Below are positions 41,934 to 49,792 of a DNA stretch of 64,000 nt, in pieces (within the stretch, counting starts at the first letter, position 1; every line of letters starts with the position of its first letter). The notes below the pieces were generated by a model that did not search any database, was not told the origin of the DNA, and saw nothing but the letters and a program-made list of their open reading frames with translations. Location: NCBI GenBank assembly GCA_964609965.1, contig CAZSTS010000008.1, forward strand, positions 1 through 64,000, in the 5' to 3' direction. The translations under genes and the position numbers were made by a program. This DNA comes from JAHJDR01 sp964609965. Its GTDB lineage: Bacteria; UBA10199; JADGCS01.

Positions 41934-42506
41934 ATGACAGTCAATCCTTTTAAAATTCTATTCGCCATAGATCGGTTACTCGTTAAACTCGAAACATTTC
42001 TCCTGGTCACAGCCCTTGTTCTCTTGCTTTGCTTTGCTTTTTTACAGGTGATGCTGAGGAATGTTTTTGATACGGCAATTCATTGGGGCGATGTTTTTAA
42101 TCGACTCTTGGTTATTTGGATTGGTTTTTTTGCAGCAACCATTGGGGCTCACGAGAATAAGCACCTTTCAATGGAAGTGTTTACAAAGGTAATGCCTGAG
42201 CGTGCCAAGCCTATTATTAGTTTATTTGTTAATATATTTATTATTTTTGTTGCCGCTATTCTCACGCACGTTTCTTGTCAGTTTTTTCAAGATCAGATTA
42301 CATTTGAGGCCACGGATTTATTATTTGAAGGTGTGCCTAAGGCCTATTTTACAATTATTTTTCCCATAGGGTTTGGTTTGATATGTTTTCACTATGTTGT
42401 GAAGCTTTTGGAGAATCTCTACAACTTTGCAGGTGGTGATAAAGCCTATCCCAAAAGTGATGATAGTTCAGATATTGAGCTCTCGGTTAAGATTAAAATG
42501 AAATAG
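41934..42506 (+). CDS. dctQ: TRAP transporter small permease subunit
   Basis: 190 aa. Four TM helices (about 20-40, 55-75, 90-113, 135-160) with WGDVFNRLLVIWIGFFAATI at the conserved helix-2 region and GAHENKHLSMEVF after it, as in DctQ. It starts 5 bases after dctP ends, so translation is probably coupled. Confidence 0.9.
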   Translation: MTVNPFKILFAIDRLLVKLETFLLVTALVLLLCFAFLQVMLRNVFDTAIHWGDVFNRLLVIWIGFFAATIGAHENKHLSMEVFTKVMPERAKPIISLFVNIFIIFVAAILTHVSCQFFQDQITFEATDLLFEGVPKAYFTIIFPIGFGLICFHYVVKLLENLYNFAGGDKAYPKSDDSSDIELSVKIKMK

Positions 42507-42511
42507 TTAAC

Positions 42512-42602
42512 TTGGTCAAAGGTCCAAGGTCGAAGGTTAAAGGTCGAAGATTTATTGAATTGGTTTTTGACATTTGACATTAGACTTTTGACATTTGACA
42601 AA
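42512..42602. repeat. Short-word repeats (TTGACATTTGACA type) inside the TRAP operon
   Basis: ggtccaaggtcgaaggttaa, then gacatttgacattagac and ttttgacatttgacaaa. It lies between dctQ and dctM and ends at the ATG of dctM. Confidence 0.7.
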
Positions 42603-42605
42603 AAA

Positions 42606-44066
42606 ATGTCATCAGTTCTCTTTGTCATATTCGCGCTTCTCGGTGTTCCTTTGTTTGCCATTTTTGGGGCTGTTGCCCTTTATTCTTATCACCAAACAGG
42701 ATTGAACCCCATTGCCATTGTTTCAGAGTATTATAAACTAGCTTCGCAACCTGTTCTTTTGACAATCCCGCTATTCACTTTTGCTGGTTATCTTTTGGCA
42801 GAGAGCAATGCTCCGAATAGGTTGGTGAATGTAGCCAAGGCTTGCGTGGGTTGGATGCCAGGCGGGTTGGCTCTGGTTACCATTATTTCTTGTGCCTTTT
42901 TCACTGCCTTTACAGGGGCCTCGGGCGTTACCATTATTGCTTTAGGCGGGCTGCTTTATCCAATTCTCAAAAAAGAAAAATATGGTGACAAATTTTCTAT
43001 GGGGCTTGTGACTTGTTGCGGGTCTTTGGGGTTGCTTTTTCCACCTTCGCTTCCCCTGATTCTTTACGGGCTCATTGGCAAAGTAAGTATTGATAAGCTT
43101 TTTATTGCTGGGGTGATTCCTGGTATTGTGATCATGATCATTTTGGCTACGTACTCAGCCAGGATTTCAGTTATTAAGCACGCTCCTGCTAAAAAAATGA
43201 CAGGCAAAGGTTATTTGGCTATCATAAAAAGTTTTGGTTTAGGTCTTGTGAGTTTTGCTGTTATTGGAGGTGTTCTTGGGGGGGCATATTACCTATTACG
43301 ATTAGTTTTTCCTGGTATCACAACACCTGTTTTCTTGTTTATTCTTCTTGTTCTCTTTGTATTTTTGACTATTTTCGGGGCTAGAAAGTTTCCTCACAAC
43401 AAGGTTATTCAATCATTGCGTGGGGCAATTTGGGAATTGCCATTACCCATACTTATCATTGTAGCTATTTATGGTGGATTTATCACTGTGAGTGAGGCTG
43501 CGGCAGTTGTGGCTTTCTATGTTTTTGTTGTCGAAGTGTTCATCTATCGCGACATCAAAATATTCACTGATATTCCAAAGATTGTAAAAGATTCTATGGT
43601 GCTGGTTGGTGGTATTCTCATCATTTTAGGTGTGGCCATGGGACTCACAAATTTTCTCATCGACCAGGAAGTTCCTTATCGCATTTTTGCTTGGGTAAAT
43701 CAGTTTATCCAGTCCAAGTGGATGTTCTTAGTTGTTCTCAATATTTTCTTACTCATTGTGGGTTGTATGATGGATATTTTTTCTGCTGTGATTGTTGTGG
43801 TTCCCATCATCACGCCTATAGCTCTCAAATACGGTGTTGATCCTGTTCATCTAGCCATAATCTTTCTCACAAACTTAGAAATAGGTTACATCACTCCACC
43901 TGTTGGTTTGAATCTTTTCATTTCTTCATTCCGCTTTAAACGCAGCATATTTGAACTCTATCGAATCACACTGCCGTTCTTGTTCCTGCTCATTTTAGCT
44001 TTGTTGGTCATCACTTACATTCCTTGGCTCTCATTGTTTCTTTTGGATCTGTTGGGATTGAATTAA
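42606..44066 (+). CDS. dctM: TRAP transporter large permease subunit
   Basis: 486 aa from the ATG at 42606; the TTG at 42555 lies in repeat words. About 11-13 TM helices. Conserved DctM segments: GNAVALYSYHQ-like start, AESNAPNRLVNVAKACVGWM, FTAFTGASGVTIIALGGLLY, SLGLLFPPSLPLILYGLIGK, and C-terminal ITPPVGLNLFISSFRFKRSI. It forms the Na+- or proton-driven channel with DctQ. Confidence 0.92.
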   Translation: MSSVLFVIFALLGVPLFAIFGAVALYSYHQTGLNPIAIVSEYYKLASQPVLLTIPLFTFAGYLLAESNAPNRLVNVAKACVGWMPGGLALVTIISCAFFTAFTGASGVTIIALGGLLYPILKKEKYGDKFSMGLVTCCGSLGLLFPPSLPLILYGLIGKVSIDKLFIAGVIPGIVIMIILATYSARISVIKHAPAKKMTGKGYLAIIKSFGLGLVSFAVIGGVLGGAYYLLRLVFPGITTPVFLFILLVLFVFLTIFGARKFPHNKVIQSLRGAIWELPLPILIIVAIYGGFITVSEAAAVVAFYVFVVEVFIYRDIKIFTDIPKIVKDSMVLVGGILIILGVAMGLTNFLIDQEVPYRIFAWVNQFIQSKWMFLVVLNIFLLIVGCMMDIFSAVIVVVPIITPIALKYGVDPVHLAIIFLTNLEIGYITPPVGLNLFISSFRFKRSIFELYRITLPFLFLLILALLVITYIPWLSLFLLDLLGLN

Positions 44067-44075
44067 AGGGGAATT

Positions 44076-44110
44076 GGGCCTGTGGGCCTAGGGACCCTAG
44101 GGCCTTCGGA
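44076..44110. repeat. GGGACCCTAGGG short words
   Basis: gggcctgtgggcctagggac and cctagggccttcgg lie between convergent genes; related to 37496-37530. Confidence 0.55.
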
Positions 44111-44122
44111 AGAAAATCAAAG

Positions 44123-45124
44123 TTATTTTTCCTTATAAGAACGTCGGATCAGATTAATAAAGACTTGAACAATTTTGGGCTCCCATTGACCGCTATTTAT
44201 TTCTCTTTCGAAAATAACAGAGGCTTGAATAGGGCTAATGCCTTTACGGTAGGGGCGGTTAGATGTCATGGCATCAAAGGCATCGGCTATGGAACAAATT
44301 TTGGCTGCAATAGGAATTTGATCGCCTTTTAGGCCATCAGGATTACCATTGCCATCAACGCGTTCATGGTGCCATCTGATAATGGGTAAGAATCTTTTAA
44401 ATGATTTGAGAGTTTTGCAGATTTCGAATCCTCGAGAAGGATGGGTTCGGATGTGAGCAATCTCTTCTGAAGTTAACTTTCCTTCTTTGTTTAAGACAGA
44501 ATCTTTGATACCAATTTTCCCAATATCGTGAAGGAGAGCTCCTTTTTTTATGACCTCTATTTCTTGAGGCAGGAGGCCTAGTTCTCTTGCCAAAATAACT
44601 GAGTACTTTGATACTCGTTCAGAATGACCTCTTGTATAGATGTCTTTGGCTTCGATAGCTTCGGCAAGAGCAAAAACAATTGATTCTCCGTGATCGAGCT
44701 CATCGTATAATAATTTAACGCGTAATAGTGATTTGATTCGAGTCAGTAATTCGAGTTTATTAAATGGTTTGATAAGGAAATCATCAGCGCCCAACTCCAT
44801 GGCTTTGATTTTATCGTCTAACTCTCTCAAGGCTGAGATGATGATGATGGGAATGAATGCTGTTTTTGGGTCTTCTTTGAGCCGTTGGCAGACTTCGTAG
44901 CCTGATATGCGGGGCATCATCAGGTCTAAGAGAATAAGATCTGGTTCTTGTTCTTTGATCATTTGCAAGGCTTGATCGCCATCGTAGGCTTTTCGAATCT
45001 CATAATTGAGGGGTTTTAGGTGCATGCAAATGAGCTCGACATTGGTTTCATTGTCATCAACAATGAGGATTTTTTGCGCGTACTCTTTTTCGTTCGTAAT
45101 AAGTGATGTGTAGGTGCTAGACAT
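44123..45124 (-). CDS. Response regulator with HD-GYP-like output domain
   Basis: 333 aa. Receiver domain about 18-135: KILIVDDNETN, phospho-Asp at 67 (LILLDLMMPR) and the conserved Lys in DDFLIKPFNK. HD-GYP-like domain about 150-330: HD motif LLHDIGKIGI, later HHERVDGNGNPDGL and SIADAFDAMTSNRPYR. The HD-GYP family degrades cyclic di-GMP; here the hallmark G-Y-P reads G-N-P, so activity is uncertain, though metal ligands are present. No partner kinase lies next to it; the degenerate sensor at 7.8 kb is far away. Confidence 0.88.
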   Translation of the reverse strand: MSSTYTSLITNEKEYAQKILIVDDNETNVELICMHLKPLNYEIRKAYDGDQALQMIKEQEPDLILLDLMMPRISGYEVCQRLKEDPKTAFIPIIIISALRELDDKIKAMELGADDFLIKPFNKLELLTRIKSLLRVKLLYDELDHGESIVFALAEAIEAKDIYTRGHSERVSKYSVILARELGLLPQEIEVIKKGALLHDIGKIGIKDSVLNKEGKLTSEEIAHIRTHPSRGFEICKTLKSFKRFLPIIRWHHERVDGNGNPDGLKGDQIPIAAKICSIADAFDAMTSNRPYRKGISPIQASVIFEREINSGQWEPKIVQVFINLIRRSYKEK

Positions 45125-45206
45125 TAGACATATTAGAGCATAAGATTAATGAAATCACAATCATTTTGAGATTGCATAATCTGAAAACAGACTTTATTGT
45201 AGGGGT

Positions 45207-45599
45207 ATGAGCAAGATTTTAAGATATTTATTTATAGGCGTTCTCGTTTTTGTATTTTTGTATTATTTTGGCGATATTCGTATCAACGATCTCAATATTA
45301 GAGATTATTTACAAAAAACTGTTACGCTTCAGAATCTCATAATTGTTAAAAAGAAATGTGGTAAAATTTATTATGCGATCGAAAGCATTACAAAATCGAA
45401 AAGCAGTAAAACCAAAGTTATTCAGCCAAAAGTAAGCAAAGTTCCAGATCTTACCAGGTTGGCAGATAAAAAAACTACCCCTTCAAAGGCCGGCAAACTA
45501 GATGCTCTTACATATAAAGATCGCGAAAAGTTAAGAAACCTACTTCAACAACATCTCGATAATCCCCCTAATGCCCAGATACAACATTCTGGGAGGTAA
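45207..45599 (+). CDS. Membrane-anchored hypothetical protein
   Basis: 130 aa. One N-terminal TM helix (about 4-22, LRYLFIGVLVFVFLYYFGD), then a Lys/Ser/Thr-rich extracytoplasmic part (KSKSSKTKVIQPKV at about 70-83). No family. It precedes a similar single-TM protein by 50 bases, possibly in one operon. Confidence 0.55.
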   Translation: MSKILRYLFIGVLVFVFLYYFGDIRINDLNIRDYLQKTVTLQNLIIVKKKCGKIYYAIESITKSKSSKTKVIQPKVSKVPDLTRLADKKTTPSKAGKLDALTYKDREKLRNLLQQHLDNPPNAQIQHSGR

Positions 45600-45649
45600 A
45601 AGAGTGGGAGTCGCAGGCTCGCGGGTTCTCAGGGCGGAAGAAAACAATC

Positions 45650-46027
45650 ATGACAAAAAAAGTCCTATTAGTTGTAACCACATTTTTTTTCATAGTGATG
45701 GGGTTATTGACGCTGCGTTATTATTTTGATCAGCAGGACATGGAGTTAGCAGAAAAAATTCTTTTTGAGCAGAGATTAGAGAATTTCCCAGAAAAAACAT
45801 TGCTAGGAAAAATGGCAGAGGATCTCAAAATCGAGAAATCAAGGCTCTATTGTGAAAAGAATATCTTCTCTCGCTATGAAGGAAAGGTTGTTATAGTTTG
45901 TGGTGAAGAAACCAAATTTAACTCACTAAAAAATAAAGAAAAATACATTTGGTTGGTGAGTATCAATAGCAAAAAAGCCCTCCCATATAGTGCCCTTTCA
46001 AAGGGGCTATATACCGAAAATCCCTAA
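45650..46027 (+). CDS. Membrane-anchored hypothetical protein
   Basis: 125 aa. One N-terminal TM helix (about 4-24, KVLLVVTTFFFIVMGLLTL), then a mixed extracytoplasmic part with two Cys (SRLYCEKN and VIVCGEET), possibly a disulfide. No family recognised. Ends in a YTENP tail. Confidence 0.55.
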   Translation: MTKKVLLVVTTFFFIVMGLLTLRYYFDQQDMELAEKILFEQRLENFPEKTLLGKMAEDLKIEKSRLYCEKNIFSRYEGKVVIVCGEETKFNSLKNKEKYIWLVSINSKKALPYSALSKGLYTENP

Positions 46028-46103
46028 TAACGCTGTTAATACATGTTAAGTTAAGGGGAAATTGTTCCTTCCAAATACCAATAAATTACGGTACAATATA
46101 AGT

Positions 46104-46703
46104 ATGATTGAGGGACCGGTATTAGTATTAAACAGATCCTATATTCCTGTTCAGATCACATCTGTAAAACGGGCAATTTGCCTTGCATTTAAGGGACTTG
46201 CACGTATTCTTGATGAACAATATCAGACCTATGATTTTCAGTCTTGGGCAGAGTTAGCTGTGGCAGTTAAGGATGACCGGATCAACTTGACACATCGAGC
46301 TATTCGAGTGCCTCGGGTGATTTTGCTACAGTTTTACGATAGGCTTCCCAATAGAGATGTTAGGCTTTCTCGTGAAAACATCTATTTGCGTGATAAAAAC
46401 ACATGCCAATATTGTAAAAAGAAGTTTAAACGATCAGACCTCAATTTGGATCATGTCATTCCCATATCTCAAGGGGGTAAGACCACATGGGATAATGTTG
46501 TTTGCAGTTGCCTGCCTTGCAATAATAAAAAAGGTGGAAGGACTCCAGTGCAAGCTAGGATGAGTCTGAACAAAATACCCAAAGAACCAAAATACAGCAT
46601 TTTTATGCAAATATCACCAAAGCAAAACCTTTTTAAAGCCTGGCGGGTTTATATGAACCCAGTTGATTTTGCCTATTGGTGCTTGGAGTTGGATGAGGAT
46701 TAG
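46104..46703 (+). CDS. HNH endonuclease-family protein
   Basis: 199 aa from the ATG at 46104; a longer frame to 46062 lacks family-like sequence. N-terminal part VLVLNRSYIPVQITSVKRAI and RVILLQFYDRLPNR are typical of this family. HNH core: NTCQYCKKKFKRSDLNLDHV, then IPISQGGKTTWDNVVCSC and LPCNNKKGGRT, with two C-x2-C zinc pairs and the His-Asn-(His) site. This chromosomal family is common and is often not a restriction enzyme; its role is unknown. Confidence 0.88.
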   Translation: MIEGPVLVLNRSYIPVQITSVKRAICLAFKGLARILDEQYQTYDFQSWAELAVAVKDDRINLTHRAIRVPRVILLQFYDRLPNRDVRLSRENIYLRDKNTCQYCKKKFKRSDLNLDHVIPISQGGKTTWDNVVCSCLPCNNKKGGRTPVQARMSLNKIPKEPKYSIFMQISPKQNLFKAWRVYMNPVDFAYWCLELDED

Positions 46704-46758
46704 CTAGTAGCTGGAAGATCCTATTGATTCCCTTCAATAAAAAACATATCTAATTCAA

Positions 46759-47709
46759 ATGTCTAAAACAGAAACGCATATAGTTTTAACATCTGGTGAT
46801 CGGTTAGATCATTATCTTGCAGAGCAGGGGATATGTACATCTCGATCTGAAGCCCAAAAGCTCATCAAAGATGGTTTTGTGAATATTAATGGTTCAAAAG
46901 AAAAACCGTCTTACAAAGTTCATGAAAATGACCAAATTATTATAGAGTTTCCACCTCTAAAGCCCACAGAACTCAAACCTCACAAAGTAGATTTTGAGAT
47001 TTTGCATGAAGATGAAGATATTTTAGTTCTCAACAAGCCGGTAAATCTTGTGGTTCATCCTGGAGCAGGGAATTATGAAACAAGTTTAGTGCATGGGCTT
47101 TTATATCATTGCAAAGACCTGTCTGGCATTGGTGGTGTTGAGCGACCTGGGATTGTGCATCGCCTCGATAAAGGTACTTCTGGTGTGATGGTTGTTGCTA
47201 AAAATGACCGTGCGCATCATAGTCTTTCGGACCAATTTAAAAATCACGAGGTAGAAAAAGAGTACAGGGCACTTTGTTTGGGGCAGATACAACTAAAGCA
47301 ACAAACTCTTGTCAGTCTCATGAAGCGCTCTGAAACTAATCGTAAAAAATTTATTATTAATCAGAAAAAAGGCAAAGAAGCGATCACGCATATAACCGTA
47401 TTAGAAACAAGTGATCGTGTCAGCTATGTATCGGTTAAGATAGACACAGGGCGCACGCATCAGATACGTGTTCATCTGCATTCCATTAATCATCCTATTA
47501 TGGGTGATGAAGTTTATGGGGGGACAAAAAAACTTTCAAAGTTTGCAGATGAAGAAAAGGATTTTATTTCTAAGTTAGAAGGTCCATTGCTTCATGCCCT
47601 GCAACTGGGGTTTACACATCCTCTCACCAGAAAAAAAATGTCTTTTAAAGCATCTCTACCAGAAAAATTTCAACAAGCCTTGAATGTTTTTTTTGAGATC
47701 AACGAATAG
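46759..47709 (+). CDS. rluD: Pseudouridine synthase, RluD (RluA/RluD) family
   Basis: 316 aa. An S4 RNA-binding domain at about 12-75 (RLDHYLAEQGICTSRSEAQK), then the synthase core with the catalytic Asp at 137 in HRLDKGTSGVMVVAKN. TGRTHQIRVHLHSINHPIMG and LHALQLGFTHPLTRK follow. The presence of S4 and the RLDKxTSG form point to RluD, which modifies 23S rRNA helix 69, but other RluA-family targets cannot be excluded. Confidence 0.9.
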   Translation: MSKTETHIVLTSGDRLDHYLAEQGICTSRSEAQKLIKDGFVNINGSKEKPSYKVHENDQIIIEFPPLKPTELKPHKVDFEILHEDEDILVLNKPVNLVVHPGAGNYETSLVHGLLYHCKDLSGIGGVERPGIVHRLDKGTSGVMVVAKNDRAHHSLSDQFKNHEVEKEYRALCLGQIQLKQQTLVSLMKRSETNRKKFIINQKKGKEAITHITVLETSDRVSYVSVKIDTGRTHQIRVHLHSINHPIMGDEVYGGTKKLSKFADEEKDFISKLEGPLLHALQLGFTHPLTRKKMSFKASLPEKFQQALNVFFEINE

Positions 47710-47793
47710 TTTTTTTGATTGTCTAAAATCACTAATCATTGTACAAAATTATCAATTGTATTTATTAAAAACCTATTACTTAAGGGGGTTCTA

Positions 47794-48153
47794 ATGGAAG
47801 CTAGTTATCAAACAGCAGGTTTATCTTCGACCATATTTATGCTTGTGGTCGCTCTATTTTTTATTGTCACTTTTTGGAAGATTTATGTTAAAGCCGGCTT
47901 ACCAGGATGGGGTGTTCTTATTCCCATTTATAACACTATTTTATTTCTTAAAATGGCCGGCAAGCCATGGTGGTGGATATTCTTACTCTTCATACCAATT
48001 GTGGGATTTATCGTCGCGATTATTGCGATCATTGCTTTCGCTCATAATTTTGGCAAGAGCACAGGTTTTGGTATAGGGCTGTTATTTTTGGGCCTTATTT
48101 TCTACCCCATACTAGCGTTTGGAAAGGCTGAATATAAGCCTGTTACTTCGTAA
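47794..48153 (+). CDS. DUF5684-type small membrane protein
   Basis: 119 aa from the ATG at 47794 (AAGGGGG upstream; upstream Met codons are not credible). Three or four TM helices with the family pattern FWKIYVKAGLPGWGVLIPIY and FLKMAGKPWWWIFLLFIPIV, the P-G-W and K-P-W-W-W motifs, and ends with FYPILAFGKAEYKP. Similar small proteins are sometimes fused to signal peptidase domains; this one is stand-alone. Function unknown. Confidence 0.8.
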   Translation: MEASYQTAGLSSTIFMLVVALFFIVTFWKIYVKAGLPGWGVLIPIYNTILFLKMAGKPWWWIFLLFIPIVGFIVAIIAIIAFAHNFGKSTGFGIGLLFLGLIFYPILAFGKAEYKPVTS

Positions 48154-48167
48154 GATTTCGTAAGATG

Positions 48168-48262
48168 GTTGCGGTGACGAGACCCGTTTCGTTAATCGGT
48201 TAGGGTTACGTAATTTTATCCTGACGTAACCGTTACCCCTAAACGATACGGGTTTCGTAATC
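48168..48262. repeat. GTAACC-family palindromic repeat, copy 3 (full)
   Basis: Left arm gagacccgtttcgttaatcg plus gttagggttacgt; right arm acgtaaccgttacccctaa plus acgatacgggtttcg. The two arms are inverted near-copies. Lies between convergent genes. Confidence 0.75.
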
Positions 48263-48275
48263 CAAAAACGATAGA

Positions 48276-48788
48276 CTACTTACCTGTAGTTGAATCCACG
48301 AACACTCTTTGTCCCATTTCTTTATCGAGCATGTAAAGGCTTTCTTTAGACTCGCTCATCATTTTAAGTTGGGCCAGAAAACCTGAGGCAGTAGCCTCTT
48401 CTTCGACTTGTTCTTCTAAAAACCATTGTAAAAAGTTATTTGTTGTATGATCTTTCAGTTCAATGGCTACATCTACTAGGTTGTTGATGAGTGAAGTAAC
48501 GAGTTGTTCGTGTTTGAGGGTTTCTTCAAAGACATGGATGGGTGATTTCCATTCATGAGCGGGGGTTTCGATAGCTGTGAGCAGGACATGACCATCTCTT
48601 TCGTGAACGTAATTAAAAAACTTCATGGCATGTGTGAGTTCTTCTTGATACTGTATGCGCATCCAGTTGGCAAAACCAGGTAGATCTTTGGTCTCAAAAT
48701 AAGCAGCCATAGAAAGATAAAGATAGGCAGAAAAAAATTCTGCATTGATTTGCTCACTTAAGGCTTTTTCCATTTTAGTGTTGATCAT
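48276..48788 (-). CDS. ftnA: Bacterial non-heme ferritin
   Basis: 170 aa. Four-helix ferritin with ferroxidase residues E17 (INAEFFSAYLYLSMAAYF), E50/E51 and H54 (QYQEELTHAMKFFNYV), and E/Q in QWFLEEQVEEEATASG. It stores iron as a 24-mer cage. GGAG precedes the ATG. No clear Fur box could be made out. Monocistronic. Confidence 0.94.
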   Translation of the reverse strand: MINTKMEKALSEQINAEFFSAYLYLSMAAYFETKDLPGFANWMRIQYQEELTHAMKFFNYVHERDGHVLLTAIETPAHEWKSPIHVFEETLKHEQLVTSLINNLVDVAIELKDHTTNNFLQWFLEEQVEEEATASGFLAQLKMMSESKESLYMLDKEMGQRVFVDSTTGK

Positions 48789-49042
48789 GTTTTCTCCTAA
48801 AAAATAGTAATAAAACCAAATGATTATTCTGTTATAAATCCGTCATTTAGTACATTTGAAAAAAGATAAATAACGCACCTTAACTATTGAAATCAATGAT
48901 TGCTTTTTTATGTTTTTCTATTAGTAAATCCAAATTGTTGAATTAGGTGCGTATAGCGAATGGCGCGTCTATTAATTAATCCACATCTTTGATGTCACGC
49001 GACAATCGTCATTTATTAACTCGTTATTCATAGGAGATATTT

Positions 49043-49576
49043 ATGAAAAAGATTATTTTACTCACAGCGGTTTTGGCTATTGTTGCTTTATTTGTAGTTA
49101 GCACAGCTCATGCAGTTGCGCTCAATTGGGCAAATAAAAATACCGTTATTGTTGACCATACTGTACAAGTAACAAAACCAAATTCTAAGTGGGATACCCA
49201 AACTAAACATTACAAAGATCCAGCTCCAGTAAAGTGGGTTCGTCACATTTCTGGCGCAAATCCTCAAATGTATTTACGATATAAATACAATGTTACTGGT
49301 CAAACAGCTCATGCTTATTCCAAACAAGTAGGAAAAGAATTATCAAATCGTGGTATTCGCGTTATCAGAACAGAAAAGAAAGTCATTAACGCACGTAACG
49401 TAGCCATTGTTCATGGTACAAGAGGCGAAGAGCAATTCATGGTTGGTGTTTGGAGACATAAGGATATTGGTTTCCAACTTGAGTGTGTTGCTGTTCATGG
49501 TAAGTTTGACCGCTATGTTGGTGAATTCTATCAAGCCATCAACTCAGTGAGAATTTTGAAGGAATCAGGTCTATAG
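49043..49576 (+). CDS. Secreted hypothetical protein
   Basis: 177 aa. Signal peptide (KKIILLTAVLAIVALFVVST, cleavage after AHA). The mature part of about 150 residues is basic, with WDTQTKHYKDPAPVKWVRHI and later GRYVGEFYQAINSVRILKES-type ends; one Cys. GGAG precedes the ATG. No family recognised. A strong terminator follows, so it is monocistronic and probably well expressed. Confidence 0.65.
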   Translation: MKKIILLTAVLAIVALFVVSTAHAVALNWANKNTVIVDHTVQVTKPNSKWDTQTKHYKDPAPVKWVRHISGANPQMYLRYKYNVTGQTAHAYSKQVGKELSNRGIRVIRTEKKVINARNVAIVHGTRGEEQFMVGVWRHKDIGFQLECVAVHGKFDRYVGEFYQAINSVRILKESGL

Positions 49577-49609
49577 ATCGTACAGCGTACAACATAGAGT
49601 ATTTACAAG

Positions 49610-49639
49610 GGGCGGTGCTTAGGCATCGCCCTTTTTTTT
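49610..49639 (+). terminator. Rho-independent terminator
   Basis: gggcggtgc (49610-49618) / gcatcgccc (49623-49631), loop ttag, then eight T. It ends the secreted-protein gene. The cacaaggctcca hairpin follows the T-run. Confidence 0.9.
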
Positions 49640-49641
49640 AG

Positions 49642-49670
49642 GCACAAGGCTCCATGTGTTCGCCTTGTGT
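49642..49670. repeat. CACAAGG hairpin, copy 3
   Basis: cacaaggc (49643-49650) / gccttgtg (49662-49669) inverted repeat, copies as at 7759 and, in part, 28160. Confidence 0.65.
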
Positions 49671-49792
49671 TTTGGACAAGATAATAAGCTAATAATATCA
49701 ATCAGATACAATTCATAAGTCACCGTATTCCCTCAGTGCCCAAAAAATGATTAATCACACAACATTAGGATCAAGTTTGCGATAAGAGATTT

